A DNA stretch of 55,209 nt from SYIM01 sp041182885 (GTDB lineage: Bacteria > Pseudomonadota > Gammaproteobacteria > Burkholderiales > Burkholderiaceae_E): the NCBI GenBank assembly GCA_049423065.1, contig JBMSQB010000020.1, forward strand, positions 1 to 55,209, written 5' to 3'. Below the pieces are notes generated by a model. It searched no databases. It saw nothing but the letters and a program-made list of their open reading frames with translations, and was not told the DNA's origin. Of the stretch, positions 1 to 8,290 are shown in pieces. The position numbers were made by a program, and so were the translations under genes. Every line of letters begins with the position of its first letter. The stretch's first letter is position 1.

Positions 1-1
1 T

Positions 2-364
2 CAGTCGGGCCTGGCGACCTCGGTTGCAGCGACCGCACCGCCCTCCCCGGCGTCCGGCGAGGCAGCGTCCGGCGAGGCAGCGTCCGGCGAGGCAGCGTCC
101 AGCGTGGCAGCGTCCGGCGTGGCGCGGTCCCACGCGCAGGCGCCGCACGGCGAGCCCTACACCTGGCGCCTCGCGCAGCTTGCGCCGCTCCCAAGCGTGG
201 ATCGCGCCACCTATGCAGCACTGAAAGCCGCGTCTCGAGGCGGCGACGGGTTCGGCGCCAGCACCGACTCCGACCATGACCTGGCATCGCTGGTTCGCTC
301 GGCGGCTCGCCCGGGGCTCAAGGCGAGGCTGCTTGCCTATCGCGAACGCAGCCTGAAGCGCTGA
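2..364 (+). CDS. C-terminal part of an unidentified protein (partial)
   Basis: An open frame runs in from the left edge and stops with TGA at 362-364, giving 120 visible residues. The first part is low-complexity, rich in Ala, Ser, Gly and Glu, and contains ASGEA units encoded by a 15-bp tandem repeat. The rest is a plausible folded tail (YTWRLAQLAPLP near the middle, a basic RERSLKR end). I do not recognise the family. The gene lies on the same strand as kup, with 53 bp between them, so either co-transcription or separate promoters is possible. The true start is outside the window. That it is coding is fairly sure; its function is unknown. Confidence 0.55.
   Translation, partial: QSGLATSVAATAPPSPASGEAASGEAASGEAASSVAASGVARSHAQAPHGEPYTWRLAQLAPLPSVDRATYAALKAASRGGDGFGASTDSDHDLASLVRSAARPGLKARLLAYRERSLKR
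50..124 (+). repeat. 15-bp tandem repeat, five units, in frame
   Basis: Five consecutive copies of GCGTCCGGCGAGGCA start at 50, 65, 80, 95 and 110. The first three are identical; the last two carry substitutions that change Glu to Val (AGCGTGGCA, GGCGTGGCG). Because 15 is a multiple of three, the array encodes a pentapeptide series (ASGEA x3, ASSVA, ASGVA), and copy-number change would not shift the frame. Confidence 0.9.
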
Positions 365-401
365 CGACATCGTCGCGCCCAGCGGTTGCTGCGCTGCAAG
401 A

Positions 402-407
402 TATACT
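402..407 (+). promoter_or_regulatory. candidate -10 element of kup
   Basis: TATACT stands 10 bases before the kup ATG. With usual spacing the transcript would begin near 414, leaving a leader of about 4 nt without a ribosome-binding site. No good -35 box is seen 16-18 bp upstream, so the assignment is tentative. Confidence 0.35.
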
Positions 408-417
408 TCCCTGACTC

Positions 418-2295
418 ATGAGCGCCTCCACCGAACAGCGGCTTCCTGCGCTGATCATCGCCTCGCTTGGCGTCGTCTTCGGCGACATCGGCACGAGTCC
501 GCTCTATGCGTTCAAGGAAGCGATTGCCGCTCACGGAGCGGCCGGAGGCCCGCCCGCAGACGCCCTGTTTGCAGTGCTGTCGATGATGTTCTGGGCTGTC
601 ACCATCATTGTGTCGCTCAAGTACGTCACCATCATGCTCCGGTTCGATTATCGGGGCGAAGGCGGCGCGCTCGCCTTGCTGTCGATCGCCCTCGCCCGCG
701 CCCGTTCGAAACCCCGGCTGATCTGGTTCATATCCACCTTGGGAATTCTCGCGGCCTCGCTGTTTTATGGCGATGCGATCATCACGCCCGCCATCTCCGT
801 GCTGTCCGCAGTGGAAGGCATTGCCATCGCCGCCCCGGCAACCGAGCGGCTCATTGTGCCGATTGCGCTTCTGATCCTGATCAGCCTGTTCCTGATTCAA
901 CGCCGGGGCACGGCAAAGATCGGCGCGCTGTTTGGACCGGTCATGATTCTGTGGTTTCTGGTGCTCGCGGTGCTTGGCGTGCGCAGCATTGTCGAAACGC
1001 CGCAGATACTCGGCGCAATCAACCCCGTACATGCAATCGGCTTCGCGATCGACCAGCCGGGCCTTACGCTGATCTTGCTGGGCGCCGTGTTCCTCACGCT
1101 AACGGGTGCGGAGGTGATGTATGCCGATCTCGGTCACTTCGGTCCGCGCCCCATTCGCATCAGCTGGTTTGCGCTGGTGTTTCCATGCCTCATGCTCAAT
1201 TACTTCGGCCAGGGCGCGCTGGTGCTGCGAGACCCCGAGGCAGTACGCAACCCGTTTTATCTGCTCGCGCCCGAGCCCCTGCTCATACCCCTCATCATGC
1301 TTGCAACCTGTGCCACGGTGATTGCGTCGCAGGCCACCATTTCAGGCGCGTTCTCGGTCACACAGCAGGCCTCGCGCCTCAATTACCTTCCCCGCTTGAA
1401 GGTGCGCTACACCTCGGAAACATCGCGCGGCCAGATCTACATTCCGGTGGTGAACTGGATGCTGCTGGTAGCTGTCGTACTGCTCGTGCTCGGCTTTCGC
1501 AGTTCCAGCCAGCTCGCGGCGGCTTACGGAATCGCGGTGTCGGGCGACCTGCTGATCGGCACAGCGCTGCTGTTCATCACTGTCCTCCTTCGACGGCAGG
1601 CCTCCACATCGGCCTGGCTCCTTCCTGCATTCCTCGGTTTCGGCGCACTCGAAGTCGTGTTCTTCATTTCCAACGCCGGCAAGATTTCCGAAGGAGGGTG
1701 GTTCCCGCTCGCGGTGGCTACCGTCATGTTCGCCGTGCTCTCCACCTGGCGCCGTGGCACCGAGATCGTACGCTCGCGCAAAGACGCCTCACCGCGCAGT
1801 CGGGGCGACGCATTCGCGCTCGATCTTTCGGGCATACAGCGGGTGCCCGGCACGGCGGTGTTCTTCAGCTCCGGTCGAAGTGGTCACCCCACCAGCTTTC
1901 TGCACAACCTGCGTCACAACCGGGTCGCGCACGAGCAGGTGATTTTCCTCACCGTCGATTTCGTCGATCTGCCTCGGGTGCCTGACCACGACCGGCTGGA
2001 GATCGAACGCGGCGGCAACGGCATCGTTCGCATCGTGGCGTCGTTCGGATTTCGCGAAGAGCCCGATATCGCTTTGGTACTCTCGCTCGCCCGACGTCGA
2101 GGGGTCACCATGGATACGAACGACACCTCGTACTTCACCAGCAAGCCGGTGATTGTCTCCACCAGTCGTCGGGGGGTGTTCGGATGGCGACGCTCGTTGT
2201 TCGGCTGGATGCTGCAGAACAGCTCGAGCACAGCCAGTTATTTCGCCCTGCCGCCCAACCGCGTGGTTGAGCTGGGCACTCAGGTTGCCATCTGA
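418..2295 (+). CDS. kup: Kup low-affinity K+ uptake transporter
   Basis: This encodes a 625-residue inner-membrane K+/H+ symporter of the Kup/HAK/KT family. The N terminus has the family hallmark LGVVFGDIGTSPLYA, and about twelve hydrophobic segments fill the first 430 residues, including GDAIITPAISVLSAVEG and the TGAEVMYADLGHFG motif. A soluble C-terminal domain follows, as usual for the family. The length matches the family norm (about 620). The ATG at 418 puts the conserved motif close to the N terminus. No clear Shine-Dalgarno sequence precedes it, and the possible -10 at 402-407 would give a very short leader. A small membrane gene begins 7 bp after the stop. Identification is very secure. 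Confidence 0.97.
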   Translation: MSASTEQRLPALIIASLGVVFGDIGTSPLYAFKEAIAAHGAAGGPPADALFAVLSMMFWAVTIIVSLKYVTIMLRFDYRGEGGALALLSIALARARSKPRLIWFISTLGILAASLFYGDAIITPAISVLSAVEGIAIAAPATERLIVPIALLILISLFLIQRRGTAKIGALFGPVMILWFLVLAVLGVRSIVETPQILGAINPVHAIGFAIDQPGLTLILLGAVFLTLTGAEVMYADLGHFGPRPIRISWFALVFPCLMLNYFGQGALVLRDPEAVRNPFYLLAPEPLLIPLIMLATCATVIASQATISGAFSVTQQASRLNYLPRLKVRYTSETSRGQIYIPVVNWMLLVAVVLLVLGFRSSSQLAAAYGIAVSGDLLIGTALLFITVLLRRQASTSAWLLPAFLGFGALEVVFFISNAGKISEGGWFPLAVATVMFAVLSTWRRGTEIVRSRKDASPRSRGDAFALDLSGIQRVPGTAVFFSSGRSGHPTSFLHNLRHNRVAHEQVIFLTVDFVDLPRVPDHDRLEIERGGNGIVRIVASFGFREEPDIALVLSLARRRGVTMDTNDTSYFTSKPVIVSTSRRGVFGWRRSLFGWMLQNSSSTASYFALPPNRVVELGTQVAI

Positions 2296-2302
2296 GGCGA
2301 AC

Positions 2303-2884
2303 ATGGCTTTCAAACTCCCACGCAACTCGCTCTTTGCGATCCTGTTGCGATCCCCGTGGTGGATCAGTTTCGCCATCGCAGGCGCGCTGTCGCTGATCGC
2401 CATGGCTTTGCTGCCCGAGGCCTATCGCGTGGTCGGCGCGCTGAGCTCATTACCCTTTGTCGTTATCGGGGTCTTGGCGGTCTGGCGCCTGTGGCGCCTG
2501 CCGGGGGCGCAGGAAATTGAGCGTACCGCCCGCGTCCTGTCCTCATTGACCTGGCAACAGTTTGCGCCTCTCGCCCTGGCTGCACTCACCGAAGACGGAC
2601 GGGTCGTACGCGAGCATCGAGGCCCAGCCGCCGATTTCATCCTTCATGACGCACAGGGGTGTCGCCTGGTCATGGCAAAGCGCTGGAAATCCGCCCGTCT
2701 GGGGGTGGAAGTGTTGCGCGAACTGTCAGAGGCCTTCGACGCCGCCGGCGCGAGCGCGGGCGTATGCATTTTTCTGGGCGAGGTGACCGAGCCGGCGCGC
2801 AGGTTCGCGGCGGCAAGCCGGATCGAGATCTGGGGAGCGGCGGAGCTCGCGGTGCGGCTGAGGGGCAAGCTTCCGCCGGCATGA
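2303..2884 (+). CDS. Membrane protein with degenerate Mrr-like nuclease domain
   Basis: This is a 193-residue protein with two predicted membrane segments (about residues 17-38 and 42-62) followed by a soluble domain (about 75-190) of the restriction endonuclease type IV Mrr-like fold. The fold is suggested by TWQQF at 83-87, an acidic residue D111, the KRWKS box at 126-130 and the VLREL helix after it. Active Mrr-type domains usually carry an Asp plus a Q/E-x-K pair. Here the Asp and Lys are kept, but the Q/E position is Met (MAK) and the usual Glu after Phe is Ala, so activity is doubtful. It starts 7 bp after kup with a GAGG Shine-Dalgarno in the gap and is probably co-transcribed. The family assignment is moderately sure; the role is unknown. 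Confidence 0.7.
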   Translation: MAFKLPRNSLFAILLRSPWWISFAIAGALSLIAMALLPEAYRVVGALSSLPFVVIGVLAVWRLWRLPGAQEIERTARVLSSLTWQQFAPLALAALTEDGRVVREHRGPAADFILHDAQGCRLVMAKRWKSARLGVEVLRELSEAFDAAGASAGVCIFLGEVTEPARRFAAASRIEIWGAAELAVRLRGKLPPA

Positions 2885-2910
2885 ACGCCCCCAGCCCGCG
2901 AGGCCCCGGC

Positions 2911-3399
2911 TCAGCGCACCTGAAGCCGACTCAGATACTCCACCAGCCAGAGCAGACGCGTTCTCACATACACCTCCGGGTCATAGGGCACGTCCATGAA
3001 ATATTCGGCGCCCTGGATCCGATAATCGCGTCCCCAGATGGGCATCTCCCGCGAACCGTGTGCAGCGACGGTGCCGCCCTCGATTGTCTGATACACCCGG
3101 TCGATCGGGAACACGCCGCCGTTTTTCCGGGAAAGCTGGGTCAGATCGGGCGGCGAGCGCTTCAGCAACTCGACCACCGAACCATCGCCCTGACCGCTCT
3201 TCCCATGGCAGACCGCGCAGTTCGACTCGAACTCCCGCCGGCCGGGATCGACCGTCCGTCGCGCCTCGGCCCGCTGAGCCGCACCTGACTGCGCCGCGGA
3301 TCCAGCCTGTGCCCAGGCACCGCCCGCCGGCATCACCAGGGCCAGCGCCTCGACGACCACCACCGCGCCCACCACGAACGGACGTTTCCATTGCTTCAT
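2911..3399 (-). CDS. Periplasmic c-type cytochrome (mono-haem)
   Basis: This is a 162-residue protein with an N-terminal signal peptide (basic MKQWKRP, hydrophobic core, AWAQA cleavage region), then an Ala-rich linker and a class I cytochrome c domain. The haem motif CAVCH is seen once. A later EMPIWG motif supplies the likely Met axial ligand. The role is presumably electron transfer in the periplasm. I chose the ATG at 3399 over the one at 3411 because GGAGG lies 6 bases before it. It is convergent with the Mrr-like gene and divergent from the RND gene, so its partner oxidase or reductase is not indicated by context. Confidence 0.88.
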   Translation of the reverse strand: MKQWKRPFVVGAVVVVEALALVMPAGGAWAQAGSAAQSGAAQRAEARRTVDPGRREFESNCAVCHGKSGQGDGSVVELLKRSPPDLTQLSRKNGGVFPIDRVYQTIEGGTVAAHGSREMPIWGRDYRIQGAEYFMDVPYDPEVYVRTRLLWLVEYLSRLQVR

Positions 3400-3535
3400 T
3401 TTCGCCTCCATCGACTGAGGCCTTCACCCTGACACCGCCAGATCTGACCGCATTGATCGGGCGCAGCGTTGGCGGCAGGAAATCCTGGTCGCCATTTCGC
3501 CCGCAAACCCCTTGTTTGAGCGAGATCGAATAAAT

Positions 3536-3550
3536 CCGGCAAACTGCCGG
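3536..3550. promoter_or_regulatory. Inverted repeat before the RND gene (candidate operator)
   Basis: CCGGCA-AAC-TGCCGG is a perfect 6-bp inverted repeat about 62 bp before the RND start, in the 213-bp region between the divergent cytochrome and RND genes. Efflux genes are commonly repressed through such sites, but no regulator gene lies nearby. No convincing -35/-10 pair was found in this region. Confidence 0.4.
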
Positions 3551-3612
3551 GTTATCCGACTGATGGTGCCGCCCGCCACCGTCATGATTTCCGCACCCTA
3601 TCCGGCGCTCCC

Positions 3613-6600
3613 ATGCTCGTCTCCATCGTACGTACCGCGCTAGACAAGCCCTACACCTTCATGGTGATGGCGCTTCTGCTCCTCGTTCTGGGACCGCTCG
3701 CTGCGCTTCGAATGCCGACCGATATCTTTCCGGCGATTCGCATTCCCGTCATTGCGGTGGCATTCAGTTACACCGGGCTTCCGCCCGATCAGATGTCGGG
3801 CCGCATCTGCACGCTGTTTCAGCGCGGCCTCACCACCACGGTGAACGATATCGAGCATATCGAGGCCAACTCCTATACCGGCATCTGCATCATCAAGATT
3901 TTCTTCCAGCCGGGCGTGAACATATCGATCGCCAACGCGCAGGTCACTGCGGCAGCGCAGGTATCGGTGAGGCAGATGCCGCCCAACACCACGCCGCCCC
4001 TCATCCTCAACTACAACGCAGCAACCGTTCCGGTGCTGCAACTCGCGCTCGCAGGCCAGGGCATGAGCGAGCAGCAACTGTTTGATGCCGGCGTGAACAT
4101 GGTTCGCCCGCAGTTGGTCACCGTGCCGGGCGTGGCCATTCCCTGGCCCTATGGCGGCAAGCAGCGAATTGTTCAGATCGACATCGATCCGCTCGCGCTG
4201 CAGGCGCGTGGGCTGTCGGCCCAGGATGTGGCCAACACGCTGGCCGCGCAAAACGTTGCGATTCCGGTGGGCTCGCAGAAGATTGGCGAGTTCGAGTATT
4301 CAATGCGGCTCAACAACATCGTGACGCAGATTGCGGAGTTGAACGACCTGCCCATCCGCTCGACGGGCGGGTCCACGACTTATGTGCGCGATGTGGCCAA
4401 TGTGCATGACGGCAATGCACCGCAAACCAGCATCGTGTCGGTTGAGGGTAGTCGCTCGGTTCTGTTGTCGGTACTGAAGAACGGTGGCGCCTCCACGCTC
4501 TCGATCGTGTCCGGCGTGCGGGACAAGCTCGCCCAGATGCGCGCGGCGCTGCCTGAGCAGCTGTCTGTCACACCTATCAATGATCAATCCATCTTTGTGC
4601 GCGCCGCAGTGATGGGCGTGGCGGTGGAAGGCGTCATTGCCGCGGCGCTCACCAGTCTGATGATCCTGCTCTTTCTGGGAAGCTGGCGCCCCACCCTCAT
4701 CATCGCCACGTCAATCCCGCTGTCCATCATGGGCGCCATCCTGGGGCTCGCAGCGATTGGTGAAACCCTTAACCTGATGACGCTGGGCGGACTCGCGCTC
4801 GCCGTGGGCATTCTTGTCGACGATGCCACCGTCACCATTGAAAACATCAACTGGCATCTTGAGCAGGGCAAGGATGTTGAAACCGCGATCATGGATGGCG
4901 CGCGCCAGATCGTGACGCCCGCCTTTGTCTCGCTGCTCTGCATCTGCATTGTGTTCGTGCCGATGTTTTTCCTGGAGGGCGTGGCGCGCTATCTGTTCGT
5001 ACCGATGGCGCTCGCAGTGATCTTCGCGATGGTGTCGTCGTTCATTTTGTCCCGAACGCTGGTGAACACCATGGCCAAGTATCTGCTCAAGGCCCATGAC
5101 ACCCAGCCTCATGGCGCGCTGCTTGCGCGAACCCCCACCCGCAATCCGCTGGTGTGGTTCCAGCGCGGATTTGAGCGGCGCTTCGAGCGCTTCCGGCTCG
5201 GTTACCAGTCGCTGCTCGCATGGGCGCTTCAGAACCGGAAAAAATTCGTGCTGGGTTTCATGGCGTGCGTCCTGGCCTCGTTTGCGCTGGTTCCGCACCT
5301 GGGCACCAACTTCTTCCCGGCGGTCGACAATGGCCAGATTCTCCTTCATGCCCGGGTGCCGGTAGGAACACGCGTGGAAGAAACCGCAGTGCGGTTTGCC
5401 CGTATCGGGCAGGTGATCCGTCAGGTCATCCCGCCGGAGGAAATCGAGGCAATGGTCGATATCATCGGCTTGCCGCCTTCCAGCATCAACCTGGCCTACA
5501 ACAACACTGGCGTGATCGGCACTCAGGACGGCGATGTCCAGATCGCGCTCAAGAAGGGTCACCGGCCGGTGGCCGACTATGTGCGGGAATTGCGCGAGAT
5601 CCTGCCCAGAGAATTCCCGGACACGGTCTTTTCGTTTCCGCCCGCCGACATCGTCAGCCAGATCCTGAACTTCGGCGCACCAGCGCCTATCGATATTCAG
5701 ATCCGGGGGCTCAACCTCGAGGCGAATTTCGCCTACGCCGAAAAACTCCTGAAAGCGTTGCGCACGATCCCGGGGGTGGCCGACGCGCGCATTCAGCAGT
5801 CTCGGCGGTCGCCGATCTTCAATGTGGAGGTCGATCGGACCCGCATCCAGGAGTTCGGCATGAGTGCCCGCGACATCACCAACAGCATGGTGGTCAACCT
5901 TGCGGGCAGCAGTCAGGTGGCTCCCACCTACTGGCTGAACCCGGCCAACAGCATCATCTACCCGATCGTGATGCAGACGCCGCAGTATCAGCTCGACTCG
6001 CTGGCAGCGATCGAGAATCTGCCGCTTACGCCGGCAAGCGGCGCATCGGGCAGCTCGCCCCAGGTGTTGGGAGGACTCGCCAATTTCCAGCGCAGCACCG
6101 CCAACGCGGTCGTGAGCCAGTATGAACTGCAGACACTGGTTCAGGTCAACGCCACGACCCAGGATCGCGATCTCGGCGCAGTCGCGCGCGATGTCCGCAA
6201 GCTCATCGCCGACACGGCGGGCGACGTGCCGCGCGGCACCCGTGTGGTCCTGATCGGGCAGGTGCGCACCATGGAGCAGGCCTTCTCGGGTCTGCTGTAC
6301 GGGTTGATCGGCGCCATCGGCCTGATCTATCTGCTGATCGTGGTGAACTTCCAGTCCTGGAAGGACCCGTTCGTGATCGTCACGGCCCTGCCGGCTGCGC
6401 TGGCGGGTATTGTCTGGATGCTGTTTGCCACCCACACCACGCTGTCAGTGCCGGCGCTGACCGGCGCGATCATGTGCATGGGGGTTGCCACCGCCAACAG
6501 TGTGCTGGTGATCAGCTTTGCCCGGGAACGTCTCGATCAGGGCTTGAATGCAGTCGAGGCAGCACTCGAAGCCGGCTTCGTACGGTTCCGCCCCGTGCTC

Positions 6601-6828
6601 ATGACTGCGCTCGCCATGATCATTGGCATGTTGCCGCTGGCACTGGGTGTGGGCGAAGGCGGCGAACAGAACGCGCCCCTGGGACGCGCGGTGATCGGCG
6701 GCCTCCTGTTTGCCACCGTCGCCACCCTTGCCTTTGTTCCGGTCGTCTTTGCAATGATGCATGCCCGCGACGGAAAGCATCCCACCCCCGCCTCACCTGC
6801 AGGAGAACCGTATGTCGCTGCCGCTTGA
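3613..6828 (+). CDS. RND-family efflux pump inner-membrane permease
   Basis: This is a 1071-residue protein of the AcrB/MexB-like resistance-nodulation-division superfamily, exporting substrates with proton motive force. The first transmembrane helix (about 15-33) leads into a large periplasmic domain. A block of helices around residues 335-500 contains the family's GGLALAVGILVDDATV motif with paired Asp residues typical of the proton relay. A second periplasmic domain follows, then a second helix block near 890-1060 ending in typical RFRPVLMTAL and GGLLFATV motifs. The length matches the family. The adaptor gene overlaps its last 17 bases, so the two are translated together. Substrate is not predictable; heavy-metal-type signatures are not obvious. 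No outer-membrane factor gene follows. Confidence 0.95.
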   Translation: MLVSIVRTALDKPYTFMVMALLLLVLGPLAALRMPTDIFPAIRIPVIAVAFSYTGLPPDQMSGRICTLFQRGLTTTVNDIEHIEANSYTGICIIKIFFQPGVNISIANAQVTAAAQVSVRQMPPNTTPPLILNYNAATVPVLQLALAGQGMSEQQLFDAGVNMVRPQLVTVPGVAIPWPYGGKQRIVQIDIDPLALQARGLSAQDVANTLAAQNVAIPVGSQKIGEFEYSMRLNNIVTQIAELNDLPIRSTGGSTTYVRDVANVHDGNAPQTSIVSVEGSRSVLLSVLKNGGASTLSIVSGVRDKLAQMRAALPEQLSVTPINDQSIFVRAAVMGVAVEGVIAAALTSLMILLFLGSWRPTLIIATSIPLSIMGAILGLAAIGETLNLMTLGGLALAVGILVDDATVTIENINWHLEQGKDVETAIMDGARQIVTPAFVSLLCICIVFVPMFFLEGVARYLFVPMALAVIFAMVSSFILSRTLVNTMAKYLLKAHDTQPHGALLARTPTRNPLVWFQRGFERRFERFRLGYQSLLAWALQNRKKFVLGFMACVLASFALVPHLGTNFFPAVDNGQILLHARVPVGTRVEETAVRFARIGQVIRQVIPPEEIEAMVDIIGLPPSSINLAYNNTGVIGTQDGDVQIALKKGHRPVADYVRELREILPREFPDTVFSFPPADIVSQILNFGAPAPIDIQIRGLNLEANFAYAEKLLKALRTIPGVADARIQQSRRSPIFNVEVDRTRIQEFGMSARDITNSMVVNLAGSSQVAPTYWLNPANSIIYPIVMQTPQYQLDSLAAIENLPLTPASGASGSSPQVLGGLANFQRSTANAVVSQYELQTLVQVNATTQDRDLGAVARDVRKLIADTAGDVPRGTRVVLIGQVRTMEQAFSGLLYGLIGAIGLIYLLIVVNFQSWKDPFVIVTALPAALAGIVWMLFATHTTLSVPALTGAIMCMGVATANSVLVISFARERLDQGLNAVEAALEAGFVRFRPVLMTALAMIIGMLPLALGVGEGGEQNAPLGRAVIGGLLFATVATLAFVPVVFAMMHARDGKHPTPASPAGEPYVAAA

Positions 6829-8020
6829 AACGCTCCCCCACCGCCCGGTGTCGGGGCTCAAGCTGACCGCCGGACTCATCGTCACCCTGGCGTTGGCGGG
6901 CGGTATCGCTGCGTGGGGATTGTCGGCCCGGGCCTCCAACGCAGACAGGCTGAATGCGCGCGCTCAGGAGGCGGCTGTGCCCACCGTCCTGGTGGTCACA
7001 CCGTCCCGGCCCTCGACAAGCGTGACCCGCTTCGAACTCCCAGGACGAATCGAGCCACACACCCGGGCGCCCATCTTTTCCCGGATCGCCGGTTACCTCA
7101 AGGCCTGGCATGTTGATATTGGCGCATCGGTCGCAGCCGGTCAGTTGCTGGCCGAGATTGAAACGCCTGAACTGGACCAGCAGATCGCCCAGGCTCAGGC
7201 CGAACTCGCGAGCGTTCGGGCGAACGCCGCGCTCTCGCGCACCACGGCCGAGCGCTGGCAGTCGTTGCGCGACCAGGGCTTTGTCTCCTCCCAGGCGGTC
7301 GAAGAAAGAAAAGGCGACCTGCAGGTCAAGGAATCTCAGGTCCGCGCATCCCAGGCCAACCTGGATCGGCTGGTCGCACAAAAGCAGTTCTCGCGGATCG
7401 TGGCACCGTTTGCCGGGGTGATCACCGCGCGAAACACCGACGTGGGCGCACTGGTCGTGGCAGGTGGCGCGGCCAATACCGAACTTTTCACGGTATCCGA
7501 CATCAGCCGCGTCCGCATCTATGTGAACGTGCCACAAAACCGGGCGCTCTCGATCAAGCAGGGCGACCGCGCAAGCTTCCTCGTTCCAGAACACCCGGGC
7601 CGCACCTGGACGGCAACGGTGCAGTCGCTCGCCCAGGTGATTGGCGCGGGGTCGGGCAGCATGCTCGTCCAACTGGCCGCGGACAACACCGGGTTGAGAC
7701 TGCTGCCCGGCGGCTTCGCCAAGATCGTATTTGAACTTCCCCGCGACGCCTCGCTCGCGGTACCGGCAGGCGCGATGATTTTCGGTGCGGCGGGTCCACG
7801 CATTGCAGTCGTCGACGCGGAAGACCGCGTGCGGATCCGCCGCGTGACGGTGGCCAAGGATCATGGCAGCACGGTGGAGCTGTCGGCTGGCGTGCAGGCC
7901 GACGACAGGGTGATCGTGAGCCCGCCCGACGGGATCGTCGAAGGCGACAAGGTGCGCATCCGTACCGCATCCGCGCCAACGGGCACATCGGCGCCGGGCG
8001 CTCCGCGCCGCACGAACTGA
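6812..8020 (+). CDS. RND efflux periplasmic adaptor (membrane fusion protein)
   Basis: This is a 402-residue HlyD/AcrA-type adaptor. It has an N-terminal hydrophobic anchor (about residues 15-40), a lipoyl/barrel half (PGRIEPHTRAPIFSRIAGYL), an alpha-helical hairpin (LAEIETPELDQQIAQAQAEL onward), then lipoyl and beta-barrel halves (FAGVITARNTDVGALV). It bridges the permease to an outer-membrane channel. I chose the ATG at 6812 because AGGAG lies 6 bp upstream; an in-frame ATG at 6761 would add 17 residues inside the permease gene. The order permease-then-adaptor is the reverse of the common adaptor-permease order. The C-terminal tail is Ala/Thr/Pro-rich. Confidence 0.93.
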   Translation: MSLPLETLPHRPVSGLKLTAGLIVTLALAGGIAAWGLSARASNADRLNARAQEAAVPTVLVVTPSRPSTSVTRFELPGRIEPHTRAPIFSRIAGYLKAWHVDIGASVAAGQLLAEIETPELDQQIAQAQAELASVRANAALSRTTAERWQSLRDQGFVSSQAVEERKGDLQVKESQVRASQANLDRLVAQKQFSRIVAPFAGVITARNTDVGALVVAGGAANTELFTVSDISRVRIYVNVPQNRALSIKQGDRASFLVPEHPGRTWTATVQSLAQVIGAGSGSMLVQLAADNTGLRLLPGGFAKIVFELPRDASLAVPAGAMIFGAAGPRIAVVDAEDRVRIRRVTVAKDHGSTVELSAGVQADDRVIVSPPDGIVEGDKVRIRTASAPTGTSAPGAPRRTN

Positions 8021-8046
8021 CACCCTGCGTCGGGCCCCTGCCCGCA

Positions 8047-8075
8047 GCGCTCTCGCCGTCAATGGGCGGGAGCGC
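8047..8075 (+). terminator. Strong GC hairpin after the RND operon
   Basis: GCGCTCTCGCC pairs with GGCGGGAGCGC across a 7-nt loop, an 11-bp stem with one G-U pair, 27 bases after the adaptor stop. No U-tract follows, so it is either an imperfect terminator or a 3'-end stabilising stem. Confidence 0.5.
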
Positions 8076-8203
8076 GAAGACCGAGCACCGAGCTCGGATT
8101 TGCGGACATAGGCACCGAAACGGCGCGCCTGCGACGCCATTCTGGTGCGTAGCGGTTCGATCCTTTCCGCCCGCTCCGCTCCCCACACACAAGTCTGCTC
8201 CGC

Positions 8204-8220
8204 GCGCACCAACTGTGCGC
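8204..8220. promoter_or_regulatory. Inverted repeat upstream of the cyanate operon promoter
   Basis: GCGCAC-CAACT-GTGCGC is a perfect 6-bp inverted repeat ending 20 bp before the candidate sigma-54 promoter. NtrC sites have GCAC and GTGC cores 7 bp apart; here the spacing is 5, so it is not a standard NtrC box. It could bind an enhancer protein or another regulator. Confidence 0.35.
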
Positions 8221-8240
8221 AGCCCAGCCCGTCGGCGGCT

Positions 8241-8255
8241 TGGCATGGAATCTGC
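8241..8255 (+). promoter_or_regulatory. Candidate sigma-54 (RpoN) promoter of the cyanate operon
   Basis: TGGCATGGAATCTGC matches the -24/-12 consensus TGGCACG-N4-TTGC at all but two positions, with the essential GG and GC correctly spaced. Transcription would start near 8267, about 24 bp before the ATG of the substrate-binding protein, and GGAG lies between. Nitrogen-scavenging genes are classic RpoN/NtrC targets, which fits cyanate use. The rest of the 270-bp gap 8021-8290 holds only the hairpin and the inverted repeat described separately. Confidence 0.6.
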
Positions 8256-8290
8256 GGTAGCCAGCGCAGATCCCACTCCCGGAGCTTCTG

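Noticed and set aside
50..124. CRISPR-like repeat array
   Set aside because: Units of 15 bp are directly adjacent without spacers and are in frame with coding sequence, so this is a tandem repeat.
4711..6435. Long minus-strand open frame opposite the RND permease
   Set aside because: It has shadow-like composition (His, Arg, Asp, Gln rich) and no recognisable motifs, and the opposite strand encodes a complete RND transporter.
8204..8220. Possible NtrC enhancer site
   Set aside because: The half-sites are alike but the core spacing is 5 bp instead of 7, so I list only an inverted repeat and not an NtrC box.
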